A stretch of 64,000 nucleotides of DNA from Helicobacter macacae MIT 99-5501 (lineage in GTDB: Bacteria > Campylobacterota > Campylobacteria > Campylobacterales > Helicobacteraceae), in assembly GCF_000507845.1 (NCBI RefSeq), contig NZ_KI669454.1, positions 1,528,746 to 1,592,745 of the forward strand, in the 5' to 3' direction. Below are positions 8,183-17,112 of this stretch, one piece after another. The notes below the pieces were generated by a model. It saw only the letters and a program-made list of their open reading frames with translations, made no database searches and was not told where the DNA came from. The position numbers and the translations under genes are program-made. The first letter of the stretch is position 1. Each line of letters begins with the position of its first letter.

Positions 8183-10078
8183 CTACTCCACTTCAGCATC
8201 TATAACATCATCATCTTTGCCTTTTTTGCCACCGCTTGCATTACCTGCATTTGCCCCACCTTGCGCGTTTTGGTCTTTGGCATACATAGCTTCGGCAAGT
8301 TTGTGGCTTGCTTCTGTGAGTATTTTTACCTTTTCATCGATTTGCTCTTTTGTAGCGTTTTCATCTTTTAGCGTGGTTTTTAGCTCCTCAAGCGCAGAGT
8401 TTATCTTTTCGACATCGCTAGCCTCTAGCTTGTCTTTCATTTCTTGGAGTGTTTTTTCTGTTTGATAGACTAGCGAATCTGCCATATTGCGCGATTCTAT
8501 CGCACCTTTTCGCTTAGCGTCCTCCTCTTTGTGCAGCTCGGCATCTTTTACCATTTTTTCGATTTCGCTATCGCTTAGCCCGCTAGAGCCTGTGATTTTG
8601 ACTTCTTGAGATTTGCCGCTTGCTTTGTCTTTTGCACTCACGGTTAGGATTCCATTTGCATCTATGTCAAATGTTACCTCGATTTGTGGCACACCACGCG
8701 GTGCAGCTGGGATTCCTTGCAAGTCAAAGTTTCCTAGCAATTTATTGTCTTTGGCTAGCTCGCGTTCGCCTTGAAGCACGCGAATGGTTACGGCTGGCTG
8801 ATTATCCTCTGCGGTAGAGAAAGTCTGGGTTTTTTTGGTAGGGATTGTCGCACCTCTATCGATTACACGCGTCATCACGCCACCAAGTGTCTCAATCCCA
8901 AGCGATAGCGGCGTTACATCAAGTAAAAGCACATCTTTGACATCACCCTTTAGCACGCCACCTTGTATCGCCGCGCCTACAGCCACGACTTCATCAGGAT
9001 TTACAGATTTGTTGAGTTCTTTGCCGATGAAGTCTTTTACGCGCTCTTGGACTTTTGGGATTCTCGTGCTTCCACCCACCATTACCACTTCGCTAATATC
9101 ACTCTTGCTAAGCCCCGCATCTTTAATCACAGAATCAATCTTAGTGATTGTCTCATCGATTAAATCATCAATAAGGCTTTCAAACTTCGCTCGAGTAAGC
9201 TTTTTGACAAAGTGCTTAGGACCGCTTGCATCAGCAGTGATAAATGGCAAGTTGATTTCAGTTTCTTGCGCACTGCTAAGCTCTTTTTTGGCATTTTCTG
9301 CGGCGTCTTTTAGCCGTTGCAACGCCATTACATCGCTTTTTATATCAATCCCGCTTTCATCTTTAAATTCACCCGCTGCCCAATCGATTATGCGGTTATC
9401 AAAGTCATCGCCTCCCAAAAACGCATCTCCGCCTGTGGCAAGCACTTCTACGACATTATCGCCTGTTTCTAGCACTGTTACATCAAATGTTCCGCCACCC
9501 AAGTCATACACCATTATTTTTTCGCTCTCTTTTTTATCTAGCCCATAAGCAAGCGCGGCTGAAGTAGGCTCGTTTATGATTCTAAGCACATTTAGCCCTG
9601 CTATCGTGCCTGCTTCTTTGGTAGCTTTGCGTTGAGAATCGTTGAAATACGCTGGCACGGTGATAACCGCCTCACTCACGCTCTCGCCCAAGTAGCTCTC
9701 CGCGTCCTCTTTGATTTTCATAAGAATCTTCGCGCTAATCTCTTGAGGCGTGTAGGTTTTATCCGCGATTTCTACCGCACACGCGCCATTTCTATCCACG
9801 ATTTTATACGGAAGTCGCTTTTGTGCCTCTTTTGCCTTATCCTCATTTAGCATAAGCCCCATAATGCGCTTAATGGAGTAAATCGTCTTTTGAGGATTGG
9901 TAACGGCTTGCCTTTTGGCTGGCTCGCCTACGAGAATCTCGCCCTTATCTGTAAATGCCACGATTGAGGGTGTGGTGTTTTTGCCCTCTTTGTTGGCAAT
10001 GATTTTTGCCTCTGTGCCTTCATATACCGCCATTGCGGAGTTTGTCGTTCCTAAGTCTATTCCAATTACTTTTGCCAT
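8183..10078 (-). CDS. dnaK: Chaperone Hsp70
   Basis: A 631-residue DnaK, full length. The nucleotide-binding domain starts [14 protein letters not shown] and contains the phosphate loop [16 protein letters not shown] and the adenosine-site motif [15 protein letters not shown]. The interdomain linker is [18 protein letters not shown]. The substrate-binding beta domain and helical lid follow, and the C-terminus is Gly/Ala/Asn-rich with the acidic end [10 protein letters not shown]. It folds nascent and stressed proteins with GrpE and a J protein; no dnaJ is present here. It is the last gene of hrcA-grpE-dnaK, 36 nt after grpE, with AAAGGA before its start. Confidence 0.99.
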   Translation of the reverse strand: MAKVIGIDLGTTNSAMAVYEGTEAKIIANKEGKNTTPSIVAFTDKGEILVGEPAKRQAVTNPQKTIYSIKRIMGLMLNEDKAKEAQKRLPYKIVDRNGACAVEIADKTYTPQEISAKILMKIKEDAESYLGESVSEAVITVPAYFNDSQRKATKEAGTIAGLNVLRIINEPTSAALAYGLDKKESEKIMVYDLGGGTFDVTVLETGDNVVEVLATGGDAFLGGDDFDNRIIDWAAGEFKDESGIDIKSDVMALQRLKDAAENAKKELSSAQETEINLPFITADASGPKHFVKKLTRAKFESLIDDLIDETITKIDSVIKDAGLSKSDISEVVMVGGSTRIPKVQERVKDFIGKELNKSVNPDEVVAVGAAIQGGVLKGDVKDVLLLDVTPLSLGIETLGGVMTRVIDRGATIPTKKTQTFSTAEDNQPAVTIRVLQGERELAKDNKLLGNFDLQGIPAAPRGVPQIEVTFDIDANGILTVSAKDKASGKSQEVKITGSSGLSDSEIEKMVKDAELHKEEDAKRKGAIESRNMADSLVYQTEKTLQEMKDKLEASDVEKINSALEELKTTLKDENATKEQIDEKVKILTEASHKLAEAMYAKDQNAQGGANAGNASGGKKGKDDDVIDAEVE

Positions 10079-10114
10079 TTGTTATCCTTTGTGTTGGTTT
10101 TTGTGTGTTGGTTT

Positions 10115-10765
10115 TTAGTTTTTGACTATTGCCACCATAGCTGGTCGCAAAGTCCTTTCTTTGTAGACATAGCCCTTTTGCAAAACTTGGGCTATGTCGC
10201 CATCTTTTAGTCCCTCATTTTGCACCTGCATAATACACTCGTGCAAATTGGGGTCAAACTCGCCACTTGTGCTAATCTCCTCTATGCCGTGCTTTTGCAA
10301 GGCTTTTAAGAGATTATCCTGTGTGAGATTGATTCCCTCCAAAATCGCACTATGCTCTTTTGCCGCTTCTTTTGCCCTATCAAGCGTATCTATGATAGGA
10401 AGCAAGTCTTTGGCAATCTTTTCATAGGCGTATTCTAGGGCTTGATTTTTATCCCGCTCTAGTCGTTTTTTGACATTTTCAAAATCCGCGTGAGCGCGAA
10501 CATATTTGTCTTTCCATTCGCTTAGCTGGGACTTTAGCGTATCTATGTCGCTAGAGTCGCCCTGCCCGCTAGAATCACTTTGGCTTAAATCCGCACTAGA
10601 ATCTGCTAAATCTGTGCTAGATTGTGATTTTGCAGTTTCTTGTGCTTCTTGTGATTGTGCACTTGATTGGCTTATCAGTTCCTCTTGTGCGCAATCACTA
10701 AAATCCGCGCTTTTAGATTCTAGTGCAGAATCCAAATCGCTAGATTGCATAGAATCTTGGCTCAT
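10115..10765 (-). CDS. grpE: GrpE, nucleotide exchange factor of DnaK
   Basis: 216 residues. The first 75 are an acidic Ser/Asp/Gln-rich tail with no expected fold. Then comes the long dimerising coiled coil ([25 protein letters not shown]) and the C-terminal beta domain with NPNLHE-like and [21 protein letters not shown] signatures. It releases ADP from DnaK. AAAGGAG stands 5 nt before ATG. It lies between hrcA and dnaK, so it should share HrcA control. Confidence 0.97.
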   Translation of the reverse strand: MSQDSMQSSDLDSALESKSADFSDCAQEELISQSSAQSQEAQETAKSQSSTDLADSSADLSQSDSSGQGDSSDIDTLKSQLSEWKDKYVRAHADFENVKKRLERDKNQALEYAYEKIAKDLLPIIDTLDRAKEAAKEHSAILEGINLTQDNLLKALQKHGIEEISTSGEFDPNLHECIMQVQNEGLKDGDIAQVLQKGYVYKERTLRPAMVAIVKN

Positions 10766-10826
10766 TTTTACTCCTTTGTGTTGGGATAAATCTTTTTATT
10801 CTTTTTTTTTTGTGATTTTGCTTGCC

Positions 10827-11618
10827 TCACGCGCTTGCTTCTAGTGCTTCATAAAAGCCCTCATAGTCTTGCGTGATTTTGCCTACACATAGCATTTTTG
10901 CCTCTCTATCCTCGCCGTTTTTGGTATAAGTCGCGCTATGTGCTAGCACCATATATTCGCTTTTGTCAGGGAAAAACATAGTATTTTCAAGTTTGGAAAA
11001 CATCTCGCCGCTAAGGATTTCAAGTGCGGTTTGTGGCTGTGTGCTAAATAGCTCACCCAAAAACTCTAGCCCAAAAAACTTCGGTGTGCTTTGTAGATTG
11101 CAAAGCACACTATATAGGCTAGTAGCGCAGACTTCCTTAGCGATTTTGATAATATCCTCAATAGACATTCCAAGCAATTCCTTGCAAAAGCGCGACATAT
11201 TTGCCACAAGCGGAATAGCAACCCTATCCTTACTAAAGCAAAGTAGTAGTGTATCTGCTTCCTCTAGCTCGATGACTTTTAAGAGTTTTTGACTAAAGTG
11301 TGGCTTTATGGCGCAAGATAGCGCGAAAAACTTACAACTAGATTCTAGCTTGGCAGAATCTAGTGTGGGGTTTAAATCTTTGGGGCTAAGCACATTGCGC
11401 CAATAGTTTTTTAGCGCGTAGGCTGTCGGCACTCGCCCAGAGCTGATATGGGTTTGCACGATTACGCCCTCTTGCCCCAAAATCTTAAAATAATTGCGAA
11501 TCGTAGCAGAAGAGATATTTACACCAAGTGCGACTTTGAGAGTCTCCGAGCCGATAGGCTCTTGGCACTTGATATAATGCTTAATCATCTCATTAAGCAA
11601 AAACTCTTTTTTTTGCAT
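10827..11618 (-). CDS. hrcA: Heat-shock repressor HrcA
   Basis: 263 residues, shorter than Bacillus HrcA (about 340) but near the Helicobacter size. The N-terminus has a winged-helix domain: LLNEMIKHYIKCQEPIGSETL, then SSATIRNYFKILGQEGVIVQTHISSGRVPT, the family's hallmark. The C-terminal part is the shortened GAF-like region. It represses its own operon by binding CIRCE elements, and one CIRCE-like site lies upstream at 11743-11769. In H. pylori this operon is also under HspR, but no hspR is present here. Confidence 0.93.
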   Translation of the reverse strand: MQKKEFLLNEMIKHYIKCQEPIGSETLKVALGVNISSATIRNYFKILGQEGVIVQTHISSGRVPTAYALKNYWRNVLSPKDLNPTLDSAKLESSCKFFALSCAIKPHFSQKLLKVIELEEADTLLLCFSKDRVAIPLVANMSRFCKELLGMSIEDIIKIAKEVCATSLYSVLCNLQSTPKFFGLEFLGELFSTQPQTALEILSGEMFSKLENTMFFPDKSEYMVLAHSATYTKNGEDREAKMLCVGKITQDYEGFYEALEASA

Positions 11619-11742
11619 TTGCTAATCCTTACAATATTTAAAAAAGCCAAAAGTTTCAAAAACTTGCAAAGGCTATAAAAACTAAAGACTAAAGTGATTT
11701 ATCTTTAGCGATGAGAATATTAGCCAAAAAAAGTAAATAAAA

Positions 11743-11769
11743 TTAGCATTTAAGCAAAAAGATTGCTAA
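11743..11769 (-). promoter_or_regulatory. CIRCE-like HrcA operator
   Basis: TTAGCATTT, a 9-nt spacer, then GATTGCTAA. The CIRCE consensus is TTAGCACTC-N9-GAGTGCTAA, so the arms match at 7 and 8 of 9 positions and the spacing is exact. It stands 125 nt upstream of hrcA, the first gene of the operon. Known biology of HrcA supports autoregulation here. Confidence 0.7.
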
Positions 11770-11937
11770 AAATATCAAAATATGAGTGTATTACTATAAA
11801 CTTTACTTAGTATATTTACTTAGATTTTCTTATGCAAAGATTAGCAATATGTAAAAAAATAACGGAAAATCAAGCAAAAATACAACCATAAAAATTATAA
11901 ATTCTAGGATTCTTAAATATTTCTCACTTTTACATTT

Positions 11938-11978
11938 TCAAACAATCGTTTGACTTTTTTAAATTTCTTTGCTAGTAT
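11938..11978 (+). promoter_or_regulatory. Sigma-70 promoter overlapped by a TetR-type operator
   Basis: TTGACT (11950-11955), 17 nt, then TAGTAT (11973-11978) is a near-ideal housekeeping promoter 34 nt before the tolC-like gene. The inverted repeat TCAAAC-AATC-GTTTGA (11938-11953) overlaps its -35. Such short palindromes are typical TetR operators. The CecR-like TetR encoded at 20315 is the likely ligand-sensing repressor. Confidence 0.65.
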
Positions 11979-12011
11979 TTCGGCACAAACATTATCAAAC
12001 ACGGAGCGACA

Positions 12012-13322
12012 ATGAGACAAATCCTACTCCTCTCGCTTATAGCCTTGCACCTAAATGCCGAGCCACTCACACTTGAATCCGCGCTTAGTAAGGCAAGGGA
12101 GCATTACCCACTGCATAAAAACAAAGATTTGCTCCAAAAAGCACAGGACTTAGAGCTAGTAAAGCTCAATATGAGCTATATCCCGCGACTAAAGCTAGGC
12201 GCAAAAGCCACTTATCAAAGCGATGTAACCACTCTGCCATTTTCTAGCCAAACGCTAAATAACCTTTCTGGTGGGAATCTCAACTACAAACCCCTAAGCA
12301 AAGACCAATACAATGCAAATATAGAAATCTCTCAACCGCTCTTTGACGCGGGGAATCTCTGGGCAAATCGCTCACTCACAAAGGCAAAATACAGCACGCA
12401 ACAAGCCGAGCTAGAATCCGCGCTTTACTCCGTGCAAAATAGCGTAATAAATGCCTATTTTGCGGCACTTTTGCTAGAGAGGCAAATCAATCAAAGCGAG
12501 ATTCACGCAAAAGAGCTAGGCAAAAATCTAGCCACGCTAAAAGCTAGATATGCCAATGGCGTGGCAAATAAAAGCGACATTGATAAACTAAAGATTGAGA
12601 TTTTGCAAACCCAAAACACCCTAGCAAATCTCACAAATGAGCGCGAAATCGCCCTAAGCACGCTAAAAGAGCTTGTGGGATTAGAGCAAGACATAGAGCT
12701 AGTAACACCACGCCAATCGCTTGATTCTCTGCAATCACTTGAAGTAAAAAGCGCAAGTTTTGAATCGCGCCCTGAAATGCGCGTTTTTACCCAAAGAGCA
12801 AATGAAATCACAATGAGTAAAAATGCCGAAACGGCGCGGTTTTTGCCCTATATTGATGCGTTTTTCCAAGCAGGATATGGCAACCCCGCACTAAATATCC
12901 TAAAAAGCGGATTTAATAGCTACTATATCGCTGGGATAAGGCTAAATTGGGACTTTGGCAATCTTTATTCGCTCCATCAGCAAAGCGAGTTGCGTAGAAT
13001 GCAGATTTTGCAAAATGACGCCAAAAAAGAGGAATTTTTACTCAATATGAGAATTTCGCTAAAAAGCCAAATCAAACGCGCGAACAATTTACAAGATAAG
13101 ATTAGCAAAGATACGCAAATCATCACCCTGCAAGAAAATCTCACCAAATCCGCACAAGCAAAGCTACAAAATGGCGTGCTAAGTGTGAATGATTTTTTAA
13201 GCGAAATAAACGCGCTAAACACGCTCAAACTCCAAAATAATTACGATGAAATCGAGCTTCTAAAGCAAATCTATGAGATTTACCAAAGCCTAAATCAATG
13301 GCAAAACCCACAAAATCAATAA
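12012..13322 (+). CDS. TolC-like outer-membrane efflux channel
   Basis: 436 residues, the normal size for an outer-membrane efflux factor (OEP family). A signal peptide (QILLLSLIALHLNA-E) is followed by the two long alpha-helical repeats typical of TolC channels, each starting with an LTLESALSKAREHYP-type segment and containing NISQPLFDAG. It would form the outer-membrane exit duct for the adaptor and ABC transporter encoded downstream. GGAG stands 5 nt before ATG. The gene opens a six-gene efflux operon and is preceded by a promoter with a TetR-type operator. Confidence 0.9.
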   Translation: MRQILLLSLIALHLNAEPLTLESALSKAREHYPLHKNKDLLQKAQDLELVKLNMSYIPRLKLGAKATYQSDVTTLPFSSQTLNNLSGGNLNYKPLSKDQYNANIEISQPLFDAGNLWANRSLTKAKYSTQQAELESALYSVQNSVINAYFAALLLERQINQSEIHAKELGKNLATLKARYANGVANKSDIDKLKIEILQTQNTLANLTNEREIALSTLKELVGLEQDIELVTPRQSLDSLQSLEVKSASFESRPEMRVFTQRANEITMSKNAETARFLPYIDAFFQAGYGNPALNILKSGFNSYYIAGIRLNWDFGNLYSLHQQSELRRMQILQNDAKKEEFLLNMRISLKSQIKRANNLQDKISKDTQIITLQENLTKSAQAKLQNGVLSVNDFLSEINALNTLKLQNNYDEIELLKQIYEIYQSLNQWQNPQNQ

Positions 13323-13332
13323 AGGAGTGATA

Positions 13333-14115
13333 ATGAACATTCTAAAAAAAGCATTTGCAATAAGCACAATATGCACCATAAGTGTGCTTTTTAACGCGTG
13401 TGGAAACAACAACGACTTTGATGCGATGGGGATTTTTGAAGCTGATGAAGTGCTAGTGAGTGCAGAAGTGAGTGGGAAAATCATCGAATTTAGCGCGGTA
13501 GAGGGAAGTGAACTTGCACTTGGGCAAAGCAGTGTGCGCATCGATTCTACACAAATGCAGCTAAATGAGGCAAAACTATCCTTACAGCTCCAAAACGCCA
13601 AAAGCGAATCTACGCGCTTAGAGCGACTATATCAGGCAAATGCGGGGACAAAAAAGAGCTATGATGATGCGCATTTGCAAGAGCAGATTTTGCAAAAAGA
13701 GCTAGAGATTGTGCGTGATAGCCTTGCAAAAAGCGACATAAAAGCCCCCATAAGTGGCATAGTGCTAGAAAAATACGCCAAACTAGGCGAGCTCGCCCTG
13801 CCAAATAAGCCCCTTTATAAAATCGCAAATATCGATTCACTGCGACTAAAGGCTTACTTCACAAACGCGGATATAAGCAAAATCGCTTTGGGGCAAAAGG
13901 TGGCTGTGTTTGTGGATTTTGGTAAGGGATTTAGCGAGTATGAGGGGAAAATTATATGGATTTCGCCAAAGGCAGAATTTACCCCAAAAACGATTATGAC
14001 AAAAGATGAGCGCGAAAATGTCGTATATGCTGTCAAAATCGAAGTGCAAAACAAGTCCCAAAATGGCGAAAAACTCATCAAAATCGGCTCTTATGGGCAA
14101 GTCAAATTGAAATAG
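13333..14115 (+). CDS. HlyD/YbhG-like periplasmic adaptor lipoprotein
   Basis: 260 residues from ATG 13333, which has AAAGGAG just upstream; GTG 13327 is an alternative two codons earlier. The signal ends in a lipobox (FNAC), so it is probably a lipidated adaptor. A biotinyl-lipoyl half motif (VLVSAEVSGKIIEF) is followed by a coiled-coil hairpin (about 75-125), the second lipoyl half (DIKAPISGIVLEKYAKLGE) and a beta-barrel domain. It bridges the inner-membrane ABC transporter to the TolC-like channel. It corresponds to YbhG in the E. coli ybhGFSR operon. The start is 10 nt after the tolC-like stop. Confidence 0.88.
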   Translation: MNILKKAFAISTICTISVLFNACGNNNDFDAMGIFEADEVLVSAEVSGKIIEFSAVEGSELALGQSSVRIDSTQMQLNEAKLSLQLQNAKSESTRLERLYQANAGTKKSYDDAHLQEQILQKELEIVRDSLAKSDIKAPISGIVLEKYAKLGELALPNKPLYKIANIDSLRLKAYFTNADISKIALGQKVAVFVDFGKGFSEYEGKIIWISPKAEFTPKTIMTKDERENVVYAVKIEVQNKSQNGEKLIKIGSYGQVKLK

Positions 14116-14121
14116 ATTCTA

Positions 14122-14154
14122 GATTCGTGAATCTTGAATCTAGATTCACGAATC
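14122..14154. promoter_or_regulatory. 12-bp perfect inverted repeat between adaptor and ATPase genes
   Basis: GATTCGTGAATC and GATTCACGAATC flank a 9-nt loop. No T run follows, so it is not a classic terminator. Each arm is itself nearly palindromic (GATTC-GT-GAATC), as in operator half-sites. It could be an operator, an mRNA stabiliser or an attenuator within the operon. Confidence 0.5.
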
Positions 14155-14194
14155 GCGATTTGTAGAGAATAAACAAAAAATTAAAGGCACAAAA

Positions 14195-15193
14195 ATGAGT
14201 AGCAAAAATAGCGAAGTGATTTTGCAGGCGCGAGGTTTAAGCAAATCTTATAGCGAAAAATCTAGTGCAACCCTTGCGCTAAAAAACGCTACATTTGAAG
14301 TAAAGTGCAATGAAATCTTTGGGCTTATCGGCGCAGATGGCGCGGGCAAAACCACGCTTATTAGAATCCTAGCCACGCTTTTATTGGCAGACAGTGGGGA
14401 GTGCAAGATTTTGGGAGGCGATTTTGCGCGTGATTTTGCACTTATTCGCGCACATTTGGGCTATATGCCTGCGGTGTTTAGTCTTTATAGCGATTTGAGT
14501 GTGGAGGAAAACTTGCACTTTTTTGCCAATATTTTTAATGTGAAGCTAGAGACAAACTACGCGCTAATTGAGCCCATCTATCGTGCATTGAAGCCATTTA
14601 AAACCCGCCGTGCAGGTGCGCTCTCTGGCGGAATGAAGCAAAAACTCGCCCTTTGTTGCGCGCTAATCCATAAGCCCAAAATCTTGCTGCTTGATGAACC
14701 TAGCACGGGTGTAGATGCGCTTAGTCGTGCGGAGTTTTGGGAGATTTTGCGCATTTTAAAAAGCCAAATGTCTATTATCGTATCCACGCCCTATATGGAC
14801 GAAGCACAGCTTTGCGATAGAGTGGCGTTAATGGCAGGTGGCGAGATTTTCCGCATAGGCTCGCCTAGTGAGATTGTGCGTGATTTTAGCGGGGAATTAT
14901 TCGCACTAAAAAATCTGCCCTTTGCGCTTTTAGCAAATTTGCGAAATCTGCCCCAAGTCAAAAGTGCGTTTTTGTTTGGAGAGAGTTTGCATTTAAGGCT
15001 AAATCCTAATGTGGATTTTAGCTTTGATTCGCGTGAATCTAACGCGGATTTTGACACAAAATCTAGTGAAAAATCTAACGCGTATTTGCAAACATTTTTG
15101 AGGCAAAAATTAGGCTATGATGATTTAGAGATTACGCGCATTAGCCCAAATATCGAGGATTGCTTTATGGAGTTTGTAAATGCAAAAATCTAG
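14195..15193 (+). CDS. ABC transporter ATPase (YbhF N-half-like)
   Basis: 332 residues. Walker A is GADGAGKTTL (about residues 47-56), the signature is LSGGMKQKLALC, and Walker B is ILLLDEPSTGVD, followed by the D-loop and switch His region STPYMDEAQ. A C-terminal extension of about 100 residues is typical of drug-export ATPases. In E. coli YbhF two such domains are fused in one protein; here they are two genes overlapping by 14 nt. It energises export through the two ABC-2 permeases encoded downstream. Confidence 0.9.
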   Translation: MSSKNSEVILQARGLSKSYSEKSSATLALKNATFEVKCNEIFGLIGADGAGKTTLIRILATLLLADSGECKILGGDFARDFALIRAHLGYMPAVFSLYSDLSVEENLHFFANIFNVKLETNYALIEPIYRALKPFKTRRAGALSGGMKQKLALCCALIHKPKILLLDEPSTGVDALSRAEFWEILRILKSQMSIIVSTPYMDEAQLCDRVALMAGGEIFRIGSPSEIVRDFSGELFALKNLPFALLANLRNLPQVKSAFLFGESLHLRLNPNVDFSFDSRESNADFDTKSSEKSNAYLQTFLRQKLGYDDLEITRISPNIEDCFMEFVNAKI

Positions 15194-15927
15194 CCCTATC
15201 ATAAAAGTGCAAAATCTCACCAAAACTTTTGGGGATTTTAACGCGGTTGATGATATTAGCTTTGAAGTTTTTGGTGGCGAGATTTTTGGATTTTTAGGTG
15301 CAAATGGCGCAGGGAAAACTACGGCTATGAAGATTCTTTGCGGACTAAGTCTGCCAAGTCGTGGCAGTGGAAGCGTGGCGGGATTTGACATAGCCACACA
15401 AAGTGAGCAAATCAAACGGTCTATCGGCTATATGAGTCAAAAATTTGCACTCTATGAAAACCTCAAAGTGTGGGGAAAATATCTACTTTTTTGGGCGAAT
15501 CTACGGAATGAGTAAGGGCGAGATTGAGTCAAAAATGAAAGATGATTTAGCAAGATTAGATTTTAGCGATAAGCGCGATATGATGGTGAGCGAACTCCCG
15601 CTTGGGTGGAAGCAAAAGCTCGCCTTTTGTGTGGCAAACTTTCATAGCCCAAAAGTCATATTTTTAGACGAGCCAACAGGTGGCGTAGACCCGCTTACAA
15701 GGCGGCAGTTTTGGGAGCGCATATACGAAGTCGCACAAAGTGGGACTTGTATCTTTGTAACCACGCATTATATGGACGAAGCGGAGTATTGCGATAGGGT
15801 TAGCATTATGGTAGATGGCAAGATTTGCGCACTTGATACGCCAAATAATCTCAAAAAAGAATTTCGCGTTAAGGATATGAATGCGGTGTTTTTCCACCTC
15901 GCAAAAACTGCCAAAAGGGGCGAGTAA
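15180..15927 (+). pseudogene. Second ABC ATPase, frameshifted at a G4 run
   Basis: Two partial frames make one ATPase. The first (15180-15515) has Walker A GANGAGKTTA and the Q-loop YMSQKFALYENLKVW. The second carries ENIYFFGRIYGMS, a degenerate signature (ELPLGWKQKLAFC) and Walker B VIFLDEPTGGVD. The frames join at TGGGG (15471-15475). Removing one G gives an unbroken protein of about 248 residues. This may be a recent mutation, an assembly error or a rare length switch; the rest of the gene shows no decay. It corresponds to the C-terminal half of YbhF. Confidence 0.85.
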
Positions 15928-17112
15928 ATGGGGAATCTAAAAAATCGCATTGCAAATCAAACGCAAAACTTCCTAAATAGTCCAAATATCTTGGCTTCAA
16001 AGGCATTTATCAAAAAAGAGTTTTTGCATATATTCCGCGATATTCGCACGATTATGATTCTTGTGCTTATGCCTTTGGTGCAGATTTTGCTCTTTGGCTT
16101 TGCCCTAAGTAGCGAGGTGCGCAATGTGCGCTTTGCATTACTTGATTTTGCAAATGACTCAAACACACAAAAAATCATCTCTCACTTAAGCCAAAATCCG
16201 CATTTTATCTTGCACCAAAACCTTATAGCACAAGATTTTGGCAGTGATTTTTCAAGCGCGTTTAAAAGTGGGGATATTGATTTTTTGCTTGTTTTTCCGC
16301 CAGATTTTAGCGTGAATCTCTATGGTGGTGTGCGTCCCGCGCAAGTGCAGCTTATCCTTGATGCAAGCGATGCAAACCGCGCAAGCACAATCAATATCTT
16401 TGTAAGCAACATTATCCAAAGCGCGTTTATAAGCGATATAGCGCAAATCCCGAATCTAGATTCAGAGCAAAATCTAAGCATTTCCACCACAATGCTTTTT
16501 AACCCGCAAGGCAAATCCGCACCAAACTTTGTCCCCGGGCTACTAGGGCTTGTGCTGATGCTGATTTGTGCGATGATGACTAGCATTTCTATCGTGCGCG
16601 AAAAAGAGCAAGGCAGTATGGAAGTGCTACTAATCTCGCCACTAAAGCCCTATCTTGTGATTATTTCAAAGCTCATTCCTTATTTTTTGCTCTCATTTGG
16701 GATTTTGGTTTTGGTGCTTGTTGTGTGCGTGTTTGTGCTAGATTTGGCGATTATGGGTTCGCTTTCGCTACTTATGGCTTTTTGTTTGCTCTATCTATTT
16801 TTAGCCCTTTGCATAGGGCTAATGGTATCAAACCTCGCAAAAACCCAAGTTGTGGCAATGCTTGTGTGTGCAATGCTGTTTATGATGCCTGTGATGATGT
16901 TTAGCGGTATGATTTTCCCTGTGGAATCAATGCCAAAAATCTTGCAATATTTTAGCGACATTATCCCTGCAAAGTGGTTCATAATAGGCGTGAAAAAAAT
17001 AATGATTGAGGGCTTAGGGCTTAGCTACATTCTAAAAGAGGGCGTAATTTTATGCGCTATGTTAGCAATCGTTTTGGGCGTTAGCCTTAAAACTTACAAG
17101 GTGCGATTATGA
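15928..17112 (+). CDS. ABC-2 type permease (YbhS-like)
   Basis: 394 residues. One N-terminal membrane helix (TIMILVLMPLVQILLFGFAL) is followed by a periplasmic domain of about 150 residues and five C-terminal helices. The motif REKEQGSMEVLLISPLKP lies before the last helices, typical of ABC-2 exporters of the YhhJ/YbhS group. It forms the inner-membrane pore with the next gene product. Its ATG follows directly after the ATPase stop, and it overlaps the next gene by ATGA. Confidence 0.9.
   Translation: MGNLKNRIANQTQNFLNSPNILASKAFIKKEFLHIFRDIRTIMILVLMPLVQILLFGFALSSEVRNVRFALLDFANDSNTQKIISHLSQNPHFILHQNLIAQDFGSDFSSAFKSGDIDFLLVFPPDFSVNLYGGVRPAQVQLILDASDANRASTINIFVSNIIQSAFISDIAQIPNLDSEQNLSISTTMLFNPQGKSAPNFVPGLLGLVLMLICAMMTSISIVREKEQGSMEVLLISPLKPYLVIISKLIPYFLLSFGILVLVLVVCVFVLDLAIMGSLSLLMAFCLLYLFLALCIGLMVSNLAKTQVVAMLVCAMLFMMPVMMFSGMIFPVESMPKILQYFSDIIPAKWFIIGVKKIMIEGLGLSYILKEGVILCAMLAIVLGVSLKTYKVRL

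Larger units (their letters stand above)
11619..12011. other. Divergent control region between hrcA and the efflux operon
   Basis: An AT-rich 393-bp spacer without a gene. It holds a CIRCE-like inverted repeat nearer hrcA and a promoter with a TetR-type operator nearer the tolC-like gene. A possible minus-strand -10 (TAATAT, about 11716-11721) for hrcA lies between the CIRCE-like site and hrcA. Confidence 0.7.

Noticed and set aside
8835..9548. 237-codon frame antisense to dnaK
   Set aside because: Shadow of dnaK on the opposite strand. Ser/Thr/Pro-rich without any domain.
15445..15927. Separate small ABC ATPase gene
   Set aside because: It lacks a Walker A motif and a ribosome-binding site, and continues the preceding ATPase after a one-base shift.
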